Of a stretch of DNA of 64,000 nt, positions 8,742-17,055 are shown piece after piece. Position numbers and translations under genes: made by a program. The DNA is from Phycicoccus sonneratiae (lineage in GTDB: Bacteria; Actinomycetota; Actinomycetes; Actinomycetales; Dermatophilaceae), in NCBI RefSeq assembly GCF_016887965.1, contig NZ_JAFDVD010000003.1, positions 62,001-126,000 on the forward strand, in the 5' to 3' direction. Under the pieces are notes generated by a model. It ran no database searches, was not told where the DNA came from, and saw only the letters and a program-made list of their open reading frames with translations. Numbering within the stretch: position 1 is the first letter of the stretch; each line of letters starts with the position of its first letter.

Positions 8742-8991
8742 CAGGATCCCCTCGGGTCGGTGTCGGGATGATCCGTGACCAACCCTTGGTGTTCTACCTA
8801 CCAGTACTTTACGGTTCCTTTACTTTCCGGACCTGCAGGATCGAGAAGGCGGCCGCGAATTCGGCCGAACGGACGATGGGGTGTGGTGTTCTCCGAACTA
8901 CGGAATCCGTCGTTCAAGGCCCCACCCGGCAGGGGCATCCGTGATTTCCGTGCGTGGTGAACCCCTGCGGAAACCGTTGAAGCGTCAACCG
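8742..8991. other. AT-richer promoter region of the Tat-exported protein
   Basis: This 250-bp stretch is visibly poorer in G+C than its surroundings. On the minus strand it holds a direct-repeat box (8823 to 8807), then a TAGGTAGAAC stretch that may contain the -10 box, then the ribosome binding site before 8741. Nothing gene-like was found in the remaining part toward 8991. Confidence 0.45.
8807..8823. promoter_or_regulatory. CTTTAC direct-repeat box, upstream copy
   Basis: CTTTAC at 8807 and 8818, again 11 bp apart, within ACTTTACGgttcCTTTAC. Only the 4-bp spacer differs from the copy at 7846-7862. It lies 66-82 bp before the Tat-protein start codon, where an activator near -35 would bind. 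Confidence 0.5.
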
Positions 8992-9033
8992 ACGCCGAGG
9001 GCCCCCGGACGTCGGTCCGGGGGCCCTCGGCGT
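8992..9033 (-). terminator. perfect 19-bp hairpin terminator of dapA-rnj
   Basis: Arms 8992-9010 and 9015-9033 are perfectly complementary around the loop GTCG. It begins 26 bp past the rnj stop codon. No U-tract follows, as usual for GC-rich actinobacterial terminators. Confidence 0.85.
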
Positions 9034-9058
9034 GTCGTGGAGGCGGTCGGTGACCCGG

Positions 9059-10744
9059 TCAGGCCTCGACGACGGTGGGGATGATCATCGGGCGGCGCTT
9101 GATCTTGCGCCCCACCCAGGTGCCCATCGTCCGGCGCACCACCTGCTGCAGCTGGTAGGCGTCGGTGACCCCCTGGGCGGCGGCGTCGGCGAGGGCCTCC
9201 TCGATGCGCGGGCGGATCTCGTCGAAGACGACCTCGTCGGGCGCGAAGCCCCGGGCGGTGATCTCGGGGCCGGCGACGACCTTGCCGGTCATCGAGTCGA
9301 TGACGACGACGACCGAGATGAAGCCCTCGTCACGCAGGATGCGCCGGTCCTTGAGGAGGGTCTCCTCGACCTCGCCGACCGTGGACCCGTCGACGTAGAC
9401 GTACCCGGCCTGCACGGCGCCGGCCACCCGGACCCGGCCGTCGACGAGGTCGACGGCGACACCGTCCTCGACGACCGCGACGTTGCGCCGCGGCACCCCG
9501 GTCTGGATGGCGAGCTCGGCGTTGGCCACGAGGTGGCGCCACTCGCCGTGCACCGGCATGACGTTGCGCGGCTTGACGATGTTGTAGCAGTAGAGGAGCT
9601 CACCGGCGCTGGCGTGGCCGGAGACGTGCACCCGGGCGTTGCCCTTGTGGACGACGTTGGCCCCGAGCCGCATCAGTCCGTTGATGACCCGGTACACGGC
9701 GTTCTCGTTGCCGGGGATGAGGGAGGACGCGAGCAGGACGGTGTCGCCCTCCCCCACCTCGATGCGGTGGTCGCGGTTGGCCATCCGGGACAGCGCGGCC
9801 ATCGGCTCGCCCTGGCTCCCGGTGCACACGAGGACGACCTTGTCGTCGGGCAGGTCGTTCAGCTGCTTGAGGTCGACGAGCACGCCGTCCGGCACCTTGA
9901 GGTAGCCGAGCTCGGCGGCGATGCCCATGTTGCGCACCATCGAGCGGCCGATCATCGCGACCTTGCGCCCGCCCTTCTCGGCGGCGTCGAGGACCTGCTG
10001 GACGCGGTGCACGTGCGAGGAGAAGCAGGCGACGATGATCCGGCGCTGGGCGTGCCGGAACACCTTGTCGATGGCCGGGGCGATCTCGCGCTCCGGGGTC
10101 GTGAAGCCCGGGACCTCGGCGTTCGTGCTGTCGGTGAGGAACAGGTCGACGCCCTCCTCCCCCAGCCGGGCGAAGGCGCGCAGGTCGGTGAGCCGGCCGT
10201 CGAGCGGCAGCTGGTCCATCTTGAAGTCGCCCGTGTGCAGCAGCGTGCCGCCGGGGGTGCGCACGCACACGGCCAGCGCGTCGGGGATCGAGTGGTTGAC
10301 CGCGACGAACTCGCAGTCGAAGACCCCGAGCCGCTCGCGGTCGCCCTCGCGGACCCCGAGCGTGAACGGGGTGATGCGGTGCTCCTTGAGCTTGGCCTCG
10401 ACGAGCGCGAGGGTCAGCTGGGAGCCGACGACGGGCAGGTCGGGCCGGAGCCGCAGGAGGTAGGGCACGGCCCCGATGTGGTCCTCGTGGCCGTGGGTGA
10501 GCACGATGGCCTGGACCCGGTCGAGCCGGTCCTCGATCGAGGAGAAGTCCGGGAGGATGAGGTCGATGCCGGGGTGGTGGTCGTCCGGGAAGAGGACGCC
10601 GCAGTCGATGACGAGCAGCTGGCCGGCGTGCTCGATCACCGTCATGTTGCGGCCCACCTCGCCGAGGCCGCCGAGGGGGGTGACCCGGACACCTCCCTCC
10701 GCGAGCGGGCCGGGGGCGTCGAGGTCGGGGTGCGGGTGGCTCAT
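9059..10744 (-). CDS. rnj: ribonuclease J
   Basis: Metallo-beta-lactamase/beta-CASP nuclease with 5'-3' exo- and endonuclease activity in RNA processing and decay. The 561-aa protein has the zinc motif HGHEDH at 84-89, the beta-CASP region in the middle (VHVSGHAS, MPVHGEWRHL) and the C-terminal domain ending MIIPTVVEA. The ATG at 10744 is chosen because it overlaps the dapA stop by four bases (ATGA, 10741-10744) and gives the family's usual N-terminus; longer upstream frames run through dapA. The dapA-rnj pair is standard in actinobacteria. Confidence 0.95.
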   Translation of the reverse strand: MSHPHPDLDAPGPLAEGGVRVTPLGGLGEVGRNMTVIEHAGQLLVIDCGVLFPDDHHPGIDLILPDFSSIEDRLDRVQAIVLTHGHEDHIGAVPYLLRLRPDLPVVGSQLTLALVEAKLKEHRITPFTLGVREGDRERLGVFDCEFVAVNHSIPDALAVCVRTPGGTLLHTGDFKMDQLPLDGRLTDLRAFARLGEEGVDLFLTDSTNAEVPGFTTPEREIAPAIDKVFRHAQRRIIVACFSSHVHRVQQVLDAAEKGGRKVAMIGRSMVRNMGIAAELGYLKVPDGVLVDLKQLNDLPDDKVVLVCTGSQGEPMAALSRMANRDHRIEVGEGDTVLLASSLIPGNENAVYRVINGLMRLGANVVHKGNARVHVSGHASAGELLYCYNIVKPRNVMPVHGEWRHLVANAELAIQTGVPRRNVAVVEDGVAVDLVDGRVRVAGAVQAGYVYVDGSTVGEVEETLLKDRRILRDEGFISVVVVIDSMTGKVVAGPEITARGFAPDEVVFDEIRPRIEEALADAAAQGVTDAYQLQQVVRRTMGTWVGRKIKRRPMIIPTVVEA

Positions 10745-11637
10745 GCGTCCTTCAGGGTCGGGAGGGTGGCGAGCGCGGCCCGGAGCGCCTCGAGGTGCTC
10801 CGGGGGCGACTCGACGAGGGGGAGTCTGACGGTGGCGTGCTCGATGACGCCGAGCTCGACGAGGGCCGCCTTGGCCATGATCGCGCCCTGCGAGGGCGAC
10901 ATGATCGCGTCGACGACGGGCACGAGGGCCCGGTGGATGCGGACCGCCTCGGCGAGGTCGCCGCGGTCGACGGCCTCGAGCATCGCCCGGTAGTGGCTGC
11001 CGGTGACGTGACCGACGACCGAGACCGTGCCGACCGCGCCGATGGCCAGCAGCGGCAGCGTGAGGGCGTCCTCGCCGCTGAACCACAGGAGGTCGGTGGC
11101 CGCCATGACGCGCGTGGAGGCCGCGAGGTCGCCCTTGGCGTCCTTGACGGCCACGACGTTCGGGTGCTCCGCGAGCGCGACGAGGGTGTCGTGCGCGAAC
11201 GGGACGGCGGTGCGTCCGGGGATGTCGTAGAGCATCACCGGGCGGTCGGTGGCGTCGGCGACGGCGCGGCAGTGCGCGACGAGCCCGGCCTGGGTCGGCT
11301 TGTTGTAGTACGGCGAGACGAGGAGGAGCCCGTCGGCCCCGGCGTCGGCCATCCGGCGGGCCATCGCGACGGCGTGGGCGGTGTCGTTCGAGCCGCAGCC
11401 CGCGACGACCTTCAGCCGTCCGGCGCCCACCTCGACGACGCGGCGCACGGTCTCGACGCTCTCGTCGTCGGTGAGCGTGGAGGCCTCGCCGGTCGTGCCG
11501 TTGACGACGACGCCGTCGTGGCCGGTGGCGAGGAGGTGCTCGACGAGGGCGTCGACCCCGGCGCCGTCGACCGCTCCGTCGGGGGACATCGGCGTCACCA
11601 TCGCCGTGAGCACTCGACCGAAGGGGGAGGACGTCAT
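10741..11637 (-). CDS. dapA: 4-hydroxy-tetrahydrodipicolinate synthase
   Basis: Condenses pyruvate with aspartate semialdehyde in the diaminopimelate/lysine pathway, supplying peptidoglycan precursors. The 298-aa TIM-barrel protein carries the Schiff-base lysine K165 ([10 protein letters not shown]), the proton-relay tyrosine Y137 (LYDIPGRT) and the GTTGE substrate loop near 47-51. A TACCCT box lies 6 nt before the ATG with no Shine-Dalgarno. The gene is divergent from thyA and translationally coupled to rnj. dapB lies about 6 kb away in the same window. Confidence 0.96.
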   Translation of the reverse strand: MTSSPFGRVLTAMVTPMSPDGAVDGAGVDALVEHLLATGHDGVVVNGTTGEASTLTDDESVETVRRVVEVGAGRLKVVAGCGSNDTAHAVAMARRMADAGADGLLLVSPYYNKPTQAGLVAHCRAVADATDRPVMLYDIPGRTAVPFAHDTLVALAEHPNVVAVKDAKGDLAASTRVMAATDLLWFSGEDALTLPLLAIGAVGTVSVVGHVTGSHYRAMLEAVDRGDLAEAVRIHRALVPVVDAIMSPSQGAIMAKAALVELGVIEHATVRLPLVESPPEHLEALRAALATLPTLKDA

Positions 11638-11643
11638 GCCGAC

Positions 11644-11690
11644 AGGGTAGCGAGCCGCGCCCCTCGCCCGAGCCCCGCGGGGCCTACGCT
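11644..11690. promoter_or_regulatory. divergent leaderless promoters of dapA and thyA
   Basis: Minus strand: TACCCT (11649 to 11644), 6 nt, ATG of dapA. Plus strand: TACGCT (11685-11690), 6 nt, GTG of thyA. Both genes lack ribosome binding sites. The whole divergent region is 59 bp. Confidence 0.7.
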
Positions 11691-11696
11691 GGGGCC

Positions 11697-12506
11697 GTGC
11701 GCCAGTACCTCGACCTGCTCGACCACGTGATGACCACGGGCGCCCCCAAGTCCGACCGCACCGGCACCGGCACGCGCAGCGTCTTCGGGTACCAGATGCG
11801 TTTCGACCTCACCGAGGGCTTCCCGGTGCTCACGACGAAGAAGCTGCACCTGCGCTCGATCATCGGCGAGCTGCTGTGGTTCCTCCGCGGCGACACCAAC
11901 GTGCGGTGGCTCCAGGAGCGGAACATCTCGATCTGGGACGAGTGGGCCGACGAGCACGGCGACCTCGGGCCGGTCTACGGCCACCAGTGGCGGTCCTGGC
12001 CGACGCCCGACGGGCGCACCGTCGACCAGGTCGCGAAGGTCGTCGAGGCCATCCGCACCAACCCCGACTCCCGGCGGCACATCGTCTCGGCGTGGAACGT
12101 CGCCGACGTCGACGACATGGCGCTGCCGCCGTGCCACACGATGTTCCAGTTCTACGTGCGCCCCGCGGCCGACGGCGGGCCGGCCTTCCTCGACTGCCAG
12201 CTCTACCAGCGCAGCGCCGACGTCTTCCTCGGCGTCCCGTTCAACATCGCCTCGTACGCGCTCCTGACGATGATGGTCGCCCAGCAGACCGACCTGCGGG
12301 CCGGCGAGTTCGTCCACACCCTCGGCGACGCCCACCTGTACTCCAACCACCTCGAGCAGGCCCGCCTCCAGCTGACCCGCGAGCCGCTGCCCCTGCCGAC
12401 GATGCACATCGCGCCGCGCGGGTCGATCGACGAGTACGAGCTCGAGGACTTCGAGCTCGTCGGCTACGAGGCCCACCCCTCCATCAAGGCCCCGATCGCG
12501 GTATGA
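11697..12506 (+). CDS. thyA: thymidylate synthase (ThyA type)
   Basis: Methylates dUMP to dTMP with methylene-tetrahydrofolate, releasing dihydrofolate. The 269-aa protein is close to E. coli length and has the catalytic cysteine at C146 ([11 protein letters not shown]), the phosphate-binding arginine region [10 protein letters not shown] and the C-terminal SIKAPIAV. The GTG start sits 6 nt after a TACGCT box. The stop overlaps the dfrA start (ATGA, 12503-12506), so the enzyme that makes dihydrofolate is co-expressed with the one that recycles it. Confidence 0.97.
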   Translation: MRQYLDLLDHVMTTGAPKSDRTGTGTRSVFGYQMRFDLTEGFPVLTTKKLHLRSIIGELLWFLRGDTNVRWLQERNISIWDEWADEHGDLGPVYGHQWRSWPTPDGRTVDQVAKVVEAIRTNPDSRRHIVSAWNVADVDDMALPPCHTMFQFYVRPAADGGPAFLDCQLYQRSADVFLGVPFNIASYALLTMMVAQQTDLRAGEFVHTLGDAHLYSNHLEQARLQLTREPLPLPTMHIAPRGSIDEYELEDFELVGYEAHPSIKAPIAV

Positions 12507-12970
12507 CCCGGGTCTCGCTCATCGCCGCCGTGGCCCGCAACGGCGTCATCGGCGCGGGCGACACGATGCCCTGGCACCTGCCGGCCGACTTCGCGTTCTT
12601 CAAGGCGACGACGATGGGCCACCCGCTCGTCATGGGCCGGCGCACCTTCGACTCGATCGGCCGCGTGCTGCCGGGGCGGCGCACCATCGTCATCACCCGG
12701 CAGGCCGACTGGTCGCACGCGGAGGTCGAGACGGCCCACTCGCTCGTCGGGGCCCTCTCCCTCGCCGGGCCCGCCGACGAGGTCTTCGTCGCCGGTGGTG
12801 GCGAGGTGTACGCGGAGGCGATGCCGTTCGCGCACCGCCTGCTCGTCACCGAGGTCGACCAGGAGCCGGAGGGTGACGTGCACTTCCCCCCGATCGACCC
12901 CGCCACGTGGCGCGAGACGGCGCGCGAGCCGGGCGACGGCTGCGCCTGGGTCACCTACGCGCGGCGCTGA
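12503..12970 (+). CDS. dfrA: dihydrofolate reductase
   Basis: NADPH-dependent enzyme that regenerates tetrahydrofolate after thymidylate synthesis; target of trimethoprim. The 155-aa product shows the expected blocks: [24 protein letters not shown] with the catalytic acidic residue, [11 protein letters not shown], and [10 protein letters not shown]. The ATG overlaps the thyA stop. The 3' end overlaps the convergent SMP-30-like gene by 16 bp. The symbol folA is equally used. Confidence 0.95.
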   Translation: MTRVSLIAAVARNGVIGAGDTMPWHLPADFAFFKATTMGHPLVMGRRTFDSIGRVLPGRRTIVITRQADWSHAEVETAHSLVGALSLAGPADEVFVAGGGEVYAEAMPFAHRLLVTEVDQEPEGDVHFPPIDPATWRETAREPGDGCAWVTYARR

Positions 12971-13893
12971 CCGCCCGGCACGTCGCCCACCGCGATCGCC
13001 GGCTCCATGAGGCTGCCGAGCCAGACCCGTCCCCCGTGCTCGCGCACCCCGGTGGCGACCCGCCAACCCGAGGCGTCGAAGTCGAGGTCGTGGACCACCG
13101 CTCCCCCGTCGTCGAGGCCGAGCACCCGGGCGGTGCGCCGCGGCTCGGGCTTGACCCGCTCGGGGAGGCGGCGCACGACCGCCCGCACCTGACGGGGGCT
13201 GCGGCGCAGGACGGCGAGCACGGGGTCGGTCGGTGAGGCGACGGTGACCCACACGAGGCCGTCGGACCCGAGCGCGATGTTGTCGGGGTGGCCGGGCAGG
13301 GCCTCGACCCACGTCGTGGCCGGCCCGGGACGGTTGCCCGAGAGGGCGACCCGTCTGATGCGGCAGGTGCCGGTCTCGGCGACGAGCACGCCGCGCTCGT
13401 CCGGCAGGAGGGCCACGCCGTTGGCGAAGGCCAGCCGGTCGAGCACCGTGGTGACCGTGCCGTCGACGTCGCGGCGCAGCAGCCGGCCCGTGCACGTGTG
13501 CTCGACGAGGTCGTTCTTCCAGTCCTCGACCTGCCAGCGGCGGCTGGAGTCGGTGAACCAGATCGTGCCGTCGGCCTGCACGGCGGCGTTGTTGACGAAG
13601 AGCAGGTGCTCGCCGTCGACCTCGGTGACGAGGGTCTCGAGGTCGCCGGTCGCGGGGTCGAGGGCGAGCAGTCCGCGGTGGGCGTCGCAGACGAGGAGCC
13701 GGCCGTCCGGGAGCCACTCGAGCCCGAGGGGGCGTCCACCGGTGGCGGCGACCGTGGTCGTCGTGCCGTCGCGGGGGTCGTGGACGTGGACCGCGCCGTC
13801 GGCAGTCCCGGTCCACACCCGCCCGTCGTCGCCGACGAGCACGTCCTCGGCGCCGGGCCCCGGCACGGGGGCCACCGTCAGCGGCAGGGTCAT
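12955..13893 (-). CDS. SMP-30/strictosidine synthase-like beta-propeller protein
   Basis: The 312-aa protein is a predicted six-bladed propeller. It has repeated blade strands (DGRVWTG, DGRLLVCD, DGTIWFTD) and the strictosidine-synthase conserved region around NNAAVQADGTIWFTDSSRRW. Related proteins are lactonases, arylesterases or APMAP-like proteins; the substrate cannot be predicted. No signal peptide is seen. A TACGCT box lies 6 nt before the ATG. It is convergent with dfrA and divergent from the crotonase gene. Confidence 0.82.
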   Translation of the reverse strand: MTLPLTVAPVPGPGAEDVLVGDDGRVWTGTADGAVHVHDPRDGTTTTVAATGGRPLGLEWLPDGRLLVCDAHRGLLALDPATGDLETLVTEVDGEHLLFVNNAAVQADGTIWFTDSSRRWQVEDWKNDLVEHTCTGRLLRRDVDGTVTTVLDRLAFANGVALLPDERGVLVAETGTCRIRRVALSGNRPGPATTWVEALPGHPDNIALGSDGLVWVTVASPTDPVLAVLRRSPRQVRAVVRRLPERVKPEPRRTARVLGLDDGGAVVHDLDFDASGWRVATGVREHGGRVWLGSLMEPAIAVGDVPGGQRRA

Positions 13894-13899
13894 GGCGAG

Positions 13900-13946
13900 A
13901 GCGTAGGTGGCCGCGCCGGAGTTGTCGCGGGGGCGCTCGGTAGGGT
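13900..13946. promoter_or_regulatory. divergent leaderless promoters (SMP-30-like / crotonase)
   Basis: Minus strand: TACGCT (13905 to 13900), 6 nt, ATG at 13893. Plus strand: TAGGGT (13941-13946), 6 nt, GTG at 13953. No Shine-Dalgarno sequences. Confidence 0.7.
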
Positions 13947-13952
13947 CGGGGC

Positions 13953-14684
13953 GTGCCCGTCACCGCCTCGCTCGCCGACCAGGTCGCCGTCGTCACCATC
14001 GACCGCGCCGAGCGCCGCAACGCCCTCAACCTCGAGGCCCTCGAGGAGCTGCACGCCGCTGTGGTCGAGGCCGTCGACGCCGGGGCGCGCGCCCTCGTCG
14101 TCACCGGGGCCGGTGGGCACTTCTGCGCCGGGGCCGACCTCACCGAGCTCGAGGACGTGTCGTTCACCCAGCGCCTCGCGGAGGTCCTCGAGCACCTCGC
14201 CGCGGTGCCGGTCACCACCGTCGCCGCCGTCGACGGGGCCTGCATGGGCCTCGGGATGCAGCTCGCGCTGGCCTGCGACGTGCGGGTCGTCGACGACGGG
14301 GCGCGGTTCGCGGTCCCCGTCGCGAAGCTGGGGCTCATGGTCGACCACTGGACCGTCGACCGGCTGGCCCGGTGCTGGGGCGAGGGCGCCGCCCGCCACC
14401 TCGTGCTCACCGCGGCCGTCCTCGACGCCGACGACGCGTGGCGGCTCGGGTTCGCCCAGGCCCGGGGCGGCCTCGACGTCGCCCACGAGCTGGCCGCCGG
14501 CGCCGCGCGGCTGGCCCCGCTCACCCAGGCGGGTTCGAAGGTCGGCTTCGACACCCACCACGACAACGCGCCGGAGGTCGCCCGGTACGAGGCGGCCTTC
14601 GCCCGGGCCTGGGCCAGCGAGGACCTCACCGAGGGCCGCGCCGCCTTCACCGAGCGCCGCGCGCCGCGGTTCCGGGGGGTCTGA
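13953..14684 (+). CDS. enoyl-CoA hydratase/isomerase (crotonase) family protein
   Basis: The 243-aa protein has the crotonase fold: substrate-binding ERRNALN near 20-26, the oxyanion-hole segments GAGGHFCAGADL (about 52-63) and DGACMGLGMQLALACD. Aligned by eye to hydratases, the two catalytic glutamates are absent: the first position falls in VPVAKLG and the second in ARHLVLT. It may therefore be an isomerase, hydrolase or other crotonase rather than a hydratase. It leads a tightly overlapping set: its stop shares a base with the GNAT start (TGATG), followed by azlC and azlD. Confidence 0.85.
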   Translation: MPVTASLADQVAVVTIDRAERRNALNLEALEELHAAVVEAVDAGARALVVTGAGGHFCAGADLTELEDVSFTQRLAEVLEHLAAVPVTTVAAVDGACMGLGMQLALACDVRVVDDGARFAVPVAKLGLMVDHWTVDRLARCWGEGAARHLVLTAAVLDADDAWRLGFAQARGGLDVAHELAAGAARLAPLTQAGSKVGFDTHHDNAPEVARYEAAFARAWASEDLTEGRAAFTERRAPRFRGV

Positions 14685-15298
14685 TGGACACCGGCCACGA
14701 CCACCCGCATGGTCACGACCAGGGGCACGACCACGCCCACGAGCCCGGCCCGCTCGCCGACGCCAGCGTGCGCCGGGCCCGTCCCAACGACGCCCCCGCC
14801 GTCGGCACGGTGCAGGCCACCGTGTTCCGCGAGGCCTACGCCGGTCGCCTCCCCGACGACGTGCTGGCGCTGTTCGTCCCCGAGGCCTTCGCGCGGGGCT
14901 GGCGCGCCGGCCTCACGAGCCCGCCGGAGGGGGTCCACCGGCTGCTCGTGGCGTGCGCCGGCGAGCAGGTCGTCGGGGCCGTGGCCGTCGGTCCTTCGCA
15001 GGACCCCGATGCCGAGCCCGCCTGGGCCGAGGTGACGCTGCTCGCCGTGCACCCCGACGCGCGCCGGCAGGGCCACGGGTCCCGGCTGCTCAACGCCTCC
15101 GTCGACGTGCTGCGCGAGGCGGGCGCCGAGGCGGTCACGGCCTGGCTGCTCGCCGACGACGAGGGCACCCGCGGCTTCCTCGCCGCGTCCGGCTTCGGAC
15201 CGGACGGCGCCTACCGCGACCGCGTCGTCTCCCCCGACGGCGCGACCCTGCGCGAGGTCCGGGTGCTCGCCCGGATCACCGACCCGGACGAGGGATGA
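14684..15298 (+). CDS. GNAT N-acetyltransferase with histidine-rich N-terminus
   Basis: The 204-aa protein has a GNAT domain over roughly residues 26-200, with the acetyl-CoA motif VHPDARRQGHGSRLL and the C-terminal LAASGFGPDGAYRD. Residues 4-20 are an extension of alternating His, Asp and Gly (GHDHPHGHDQ...), with eight histidines, resembling metal-binding tails of metallochaperones and transporters. The start is ATG 14684, sharing its A with the crotonase stop; the extension is therefore part of the coding unit. The substrate is unknown. It is coupled downstream to azlC by an ATGA overlap. Confidence 0.85.
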   Translation: MDTGHDHPHGHDQGHDHAHEPGPLADASVRRARPNDAPAVGTVQATVFREAYAGRLPDDVLALFVPEAFARGWRAGLTSPPEGVHRLLVACAGEQVVGAVAVGPSQDPDAEPAWAEVTLLAVHPDARRQGHGSRLLNASVDVLREAGAEAVTAWLLADDEGTRGFLAASGFGPDGAYRDRVVSPDGATLREVRVLARITDPDEG

Positions 15299-16041
15299 GC
15301 ACCGAGCCGCCGGCGCTCAGCGCCGACCGGCGTCGCGAGGTGCGCCGGCAGGCCCTCTCGGTCGGTGCGGCCACCGGGGCCTACGGCATCTCCTTCGGGG
15401 CGCTCTCGGTCGCCTCCGGCCTCAGCGTCTGGCAGACCCAGGCCCTCTCGCTGCTGCTCTTCAGCGGCGGGTCGCAGTTCGCGGTCGTCGGGGTCCTCGG
15501 CGCCGGGGGCAGCGGCGTCGCGGCGGTCCTCACCTCGACGCTGCTCGGCGTGCGGAACGGTCTGTACGCCCTCCAGACGTCGCGCTTCCTCGGCGTCACC
15601 GGCGTGCGCCGGCTGGCCGCCGCGCAGATCACCATCGACGAGTCGACGGCGGTCGGGGTCGCCCAGCCCGAACGGCCGGCGCAGCGGATCGGGTTCTGGC
15701 TCACCGGCATCGCCGTGTTCATCGGCTGGAACGTCATGACCCTCGTCGGGGCGCTCGTCGGCAACGCCATCGGCGACCCGCGCACCTACGGGCTCGACGC
15801 GGCCGCGGCCGCGGCCTTCGCCGCCCTGCTCTGGCCGCGGCTGCGCAGCGGTGACGCGGCCGCCACCGCGGTGCTCGCGGTCTTCGTGGCGCTCGTGACG
15901 AGCCCGCTGCTGCCGCCCGGGGTGCCGGTCATCCTCGCCGCGCTCGCGGCGGTGGTGGTCGGGCTCCGGCGCGGCGGGCGGCACGAGGCCCCACCCACGT
16001 CGCGCGCGGGCGAGCTGCCCGGAGCGGACCCCGTGCCGTGA
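15295..16041 (+). CDS. azlC: AzlC family branched-chain amino acid exporter, large subunit
   Basis: Membrane protein that with AzlD exports branched-chain amino acids or analogues. The 248-aa product has five or six hydrophobic segments and the AzlC blocks GISFGALSVASGLS, FSGGSQFAVVG and STLLGVRNGLYALQ. ATG overlaps the GNAT stop and the gene overlaps azlD (GTGA), so the pair is translated together. A regulator such as an Lrp or AraC protein is often adjacent but none is seen here. Confidence 0.9.
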   Translation: MSTEPPALSADRRREVRRQALSVGAATGAYGISFGALSVASGLSVWQTQALSLLLFSGGSQFAVVGVLGAGGSGVAAVLTSTLLGVRNGLYALQTSRFLGVTGVRRLAAAQITIDESTAVGVAQPERPAQRIGFWLTGIAVFIGWNVMTLVGALVGNAIGDPRTYGLDAAAAAAFAALLWPRLRSGDAAATAVLAVFVALVTSPLLPPGVPVILAALAAVVVGLRRGGRHEAPPTSRAGELPGADPVP

Positions 16042-16352
16042 CCACCTGGACCACGGTGCTGCTCGCGTGCGCGGCCGCCTACGCCCTCAAGCTCGCCGGC
16101 TACCTCGTGCCGGCGACCTGGGTCGAGGGCGAGCGCCGGTCGCGGGTCATCGCCCTGCTGCCGGTCGCCCTCCTCGCTGGGCTCGTCACGGTGCAGACCG
16201 TTGTCGGCGACGGCGGCTCCCTCGTGCTCGACGCGCGGGCGGCGGCCCTGGCCGTCGCGGTCGGCCTCCTGCTCCTGCGGGCCAACTTCCTCGTCGTCGT
16301 GGCCGGCGCGGCCCTGACGGCCGGCCTGCTGCGGGCCGTCGGCTGGGGCTGA
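16038..16352 (+). CDS. azlD: AzlD domain protein, small subunit of the AzlCD exporter
   Basis: The 104-aa membrane protein has four hydrophobic helices and the AzlD features YALKLAGYLVPA near the N-terminus and LLRANFLVVV near the C-terminus. The GTG start lies within the azlC stop (GTGA). It ends 7 bp before the convergent sirohydrochlorin chelatase gene. Confidence 0.88.
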   Translation: MTTWTTVLLACAAAYALKLAGYLVPATWVEGERRSRVIALLPVALLAGLVTVQTVVGDGGSLVLDARAAALAVAVGLLLLRANFLVVVAGAALTAGLLRAVGWG

Positions 16353-16359
16353 CCGCCCC

Positions 16360-17055
16360 CTACTCCCCCGCTGCCGCCCGGTAGCGGTCGAGGACGACCT
16401 CGACGACGCGCGGGTCGGGCAGGAGGGGGCCGGTGACGTGGTCGGCGCCGGCGGCACCGAGCCGGTCCTGGAAGAAGCCCGGCGCGAGGAGGTACGAGGC
16501 GACGACGACGCGCGCCGCCCCGTCGGCCCGCGCCGCCGCGACGGCCTCGGCGACCGACGGCGTCGGTCCGGCCGCGTAGCCCAGCCGCACCGGGGCGTCG
16601 AGCCGCTCGGCGAGCCGGCGCGCCACCTCCTGCGAGTCCGCCTGCGCCCGGTCGTCGCTCGAGCCCGCGGGTGCGAGGACGACGGCGTCACCGGGACGGG
16701 GCGCACCCACCCGGTCGACGAGGACGTCGACGAGCCGGTCGTCCGGGCCCAGGGCCGGAGCGACGACGACGTCGGGCCGCCGCCGCACGGCCTCGGCGAG
16801 GTCGACGCGCACGTGGTAGCCCGCCGCGAGCAGGAGCGGGACGACGACCCCGCTGTGGACGCCCGGTCCGCGGCGCGGGACGGCCGCGACGACCTCGCCG
16901 ACGACCGGCCCGTGGACGTCGACGTAGGCCTCGCGCACCTCGACGTCCGGTAGGGCAGCGGCGAGCTCGCCCACGAGGGCGGCGAGCGCCGCGCGGCCGG
17001 CCGGGTCGCGTGTCCCGTGGCCGCAGGCGACGAGGACGGGGGGCTCGGCGCTCAC
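16360..17055 (-). CDS. sirohydrochlorin chelatase (CbiX family)
   Basis: Inserts cobalt or iron into sirohydrochlorin for cobalamin or siroheme. The 231-aa protein contains two CbiX half-domains; active-site histidines are visible at H13 (ACGHGTRD) and H81 (AAGYHVRVDL). The GTG start overlaps the dapB stop (GTGA, 17052-17055), so it is the downstream gene of a dapB operon although the pathways are unrelated. Metal specificity cannot be settled: no siroheme or cobalamin gene is adjacent. Confidence 0.85.
   Translation of the reverse strand: MSAEPPVLVACGHGTRDPAGRAALAALVGELAAALPDVEVREAYVDVHGPVVGEVVAAVPRRGPGVHSGVVVPLLLAAGYHVRVDLAEAVRRRPDVVVAPALGPDDRLVDVLVDRVGAPRPGDAVVLAPAGSSDDRAQADSQEVARRLAERLDAPVRLGYAAGPTPSVAEAVAAARADGAARVVVASYLLAPGFFQDRLGAAGADHVTGPLLPDPRVVEVVLDRYRAAAGE

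Noticed and set aside
9032-10993. A 653-codon plus-strand open frame opposite RNase J
   Set aside because: Same antisense artefact; RNase J on the other strand has the full metal-binding motif.
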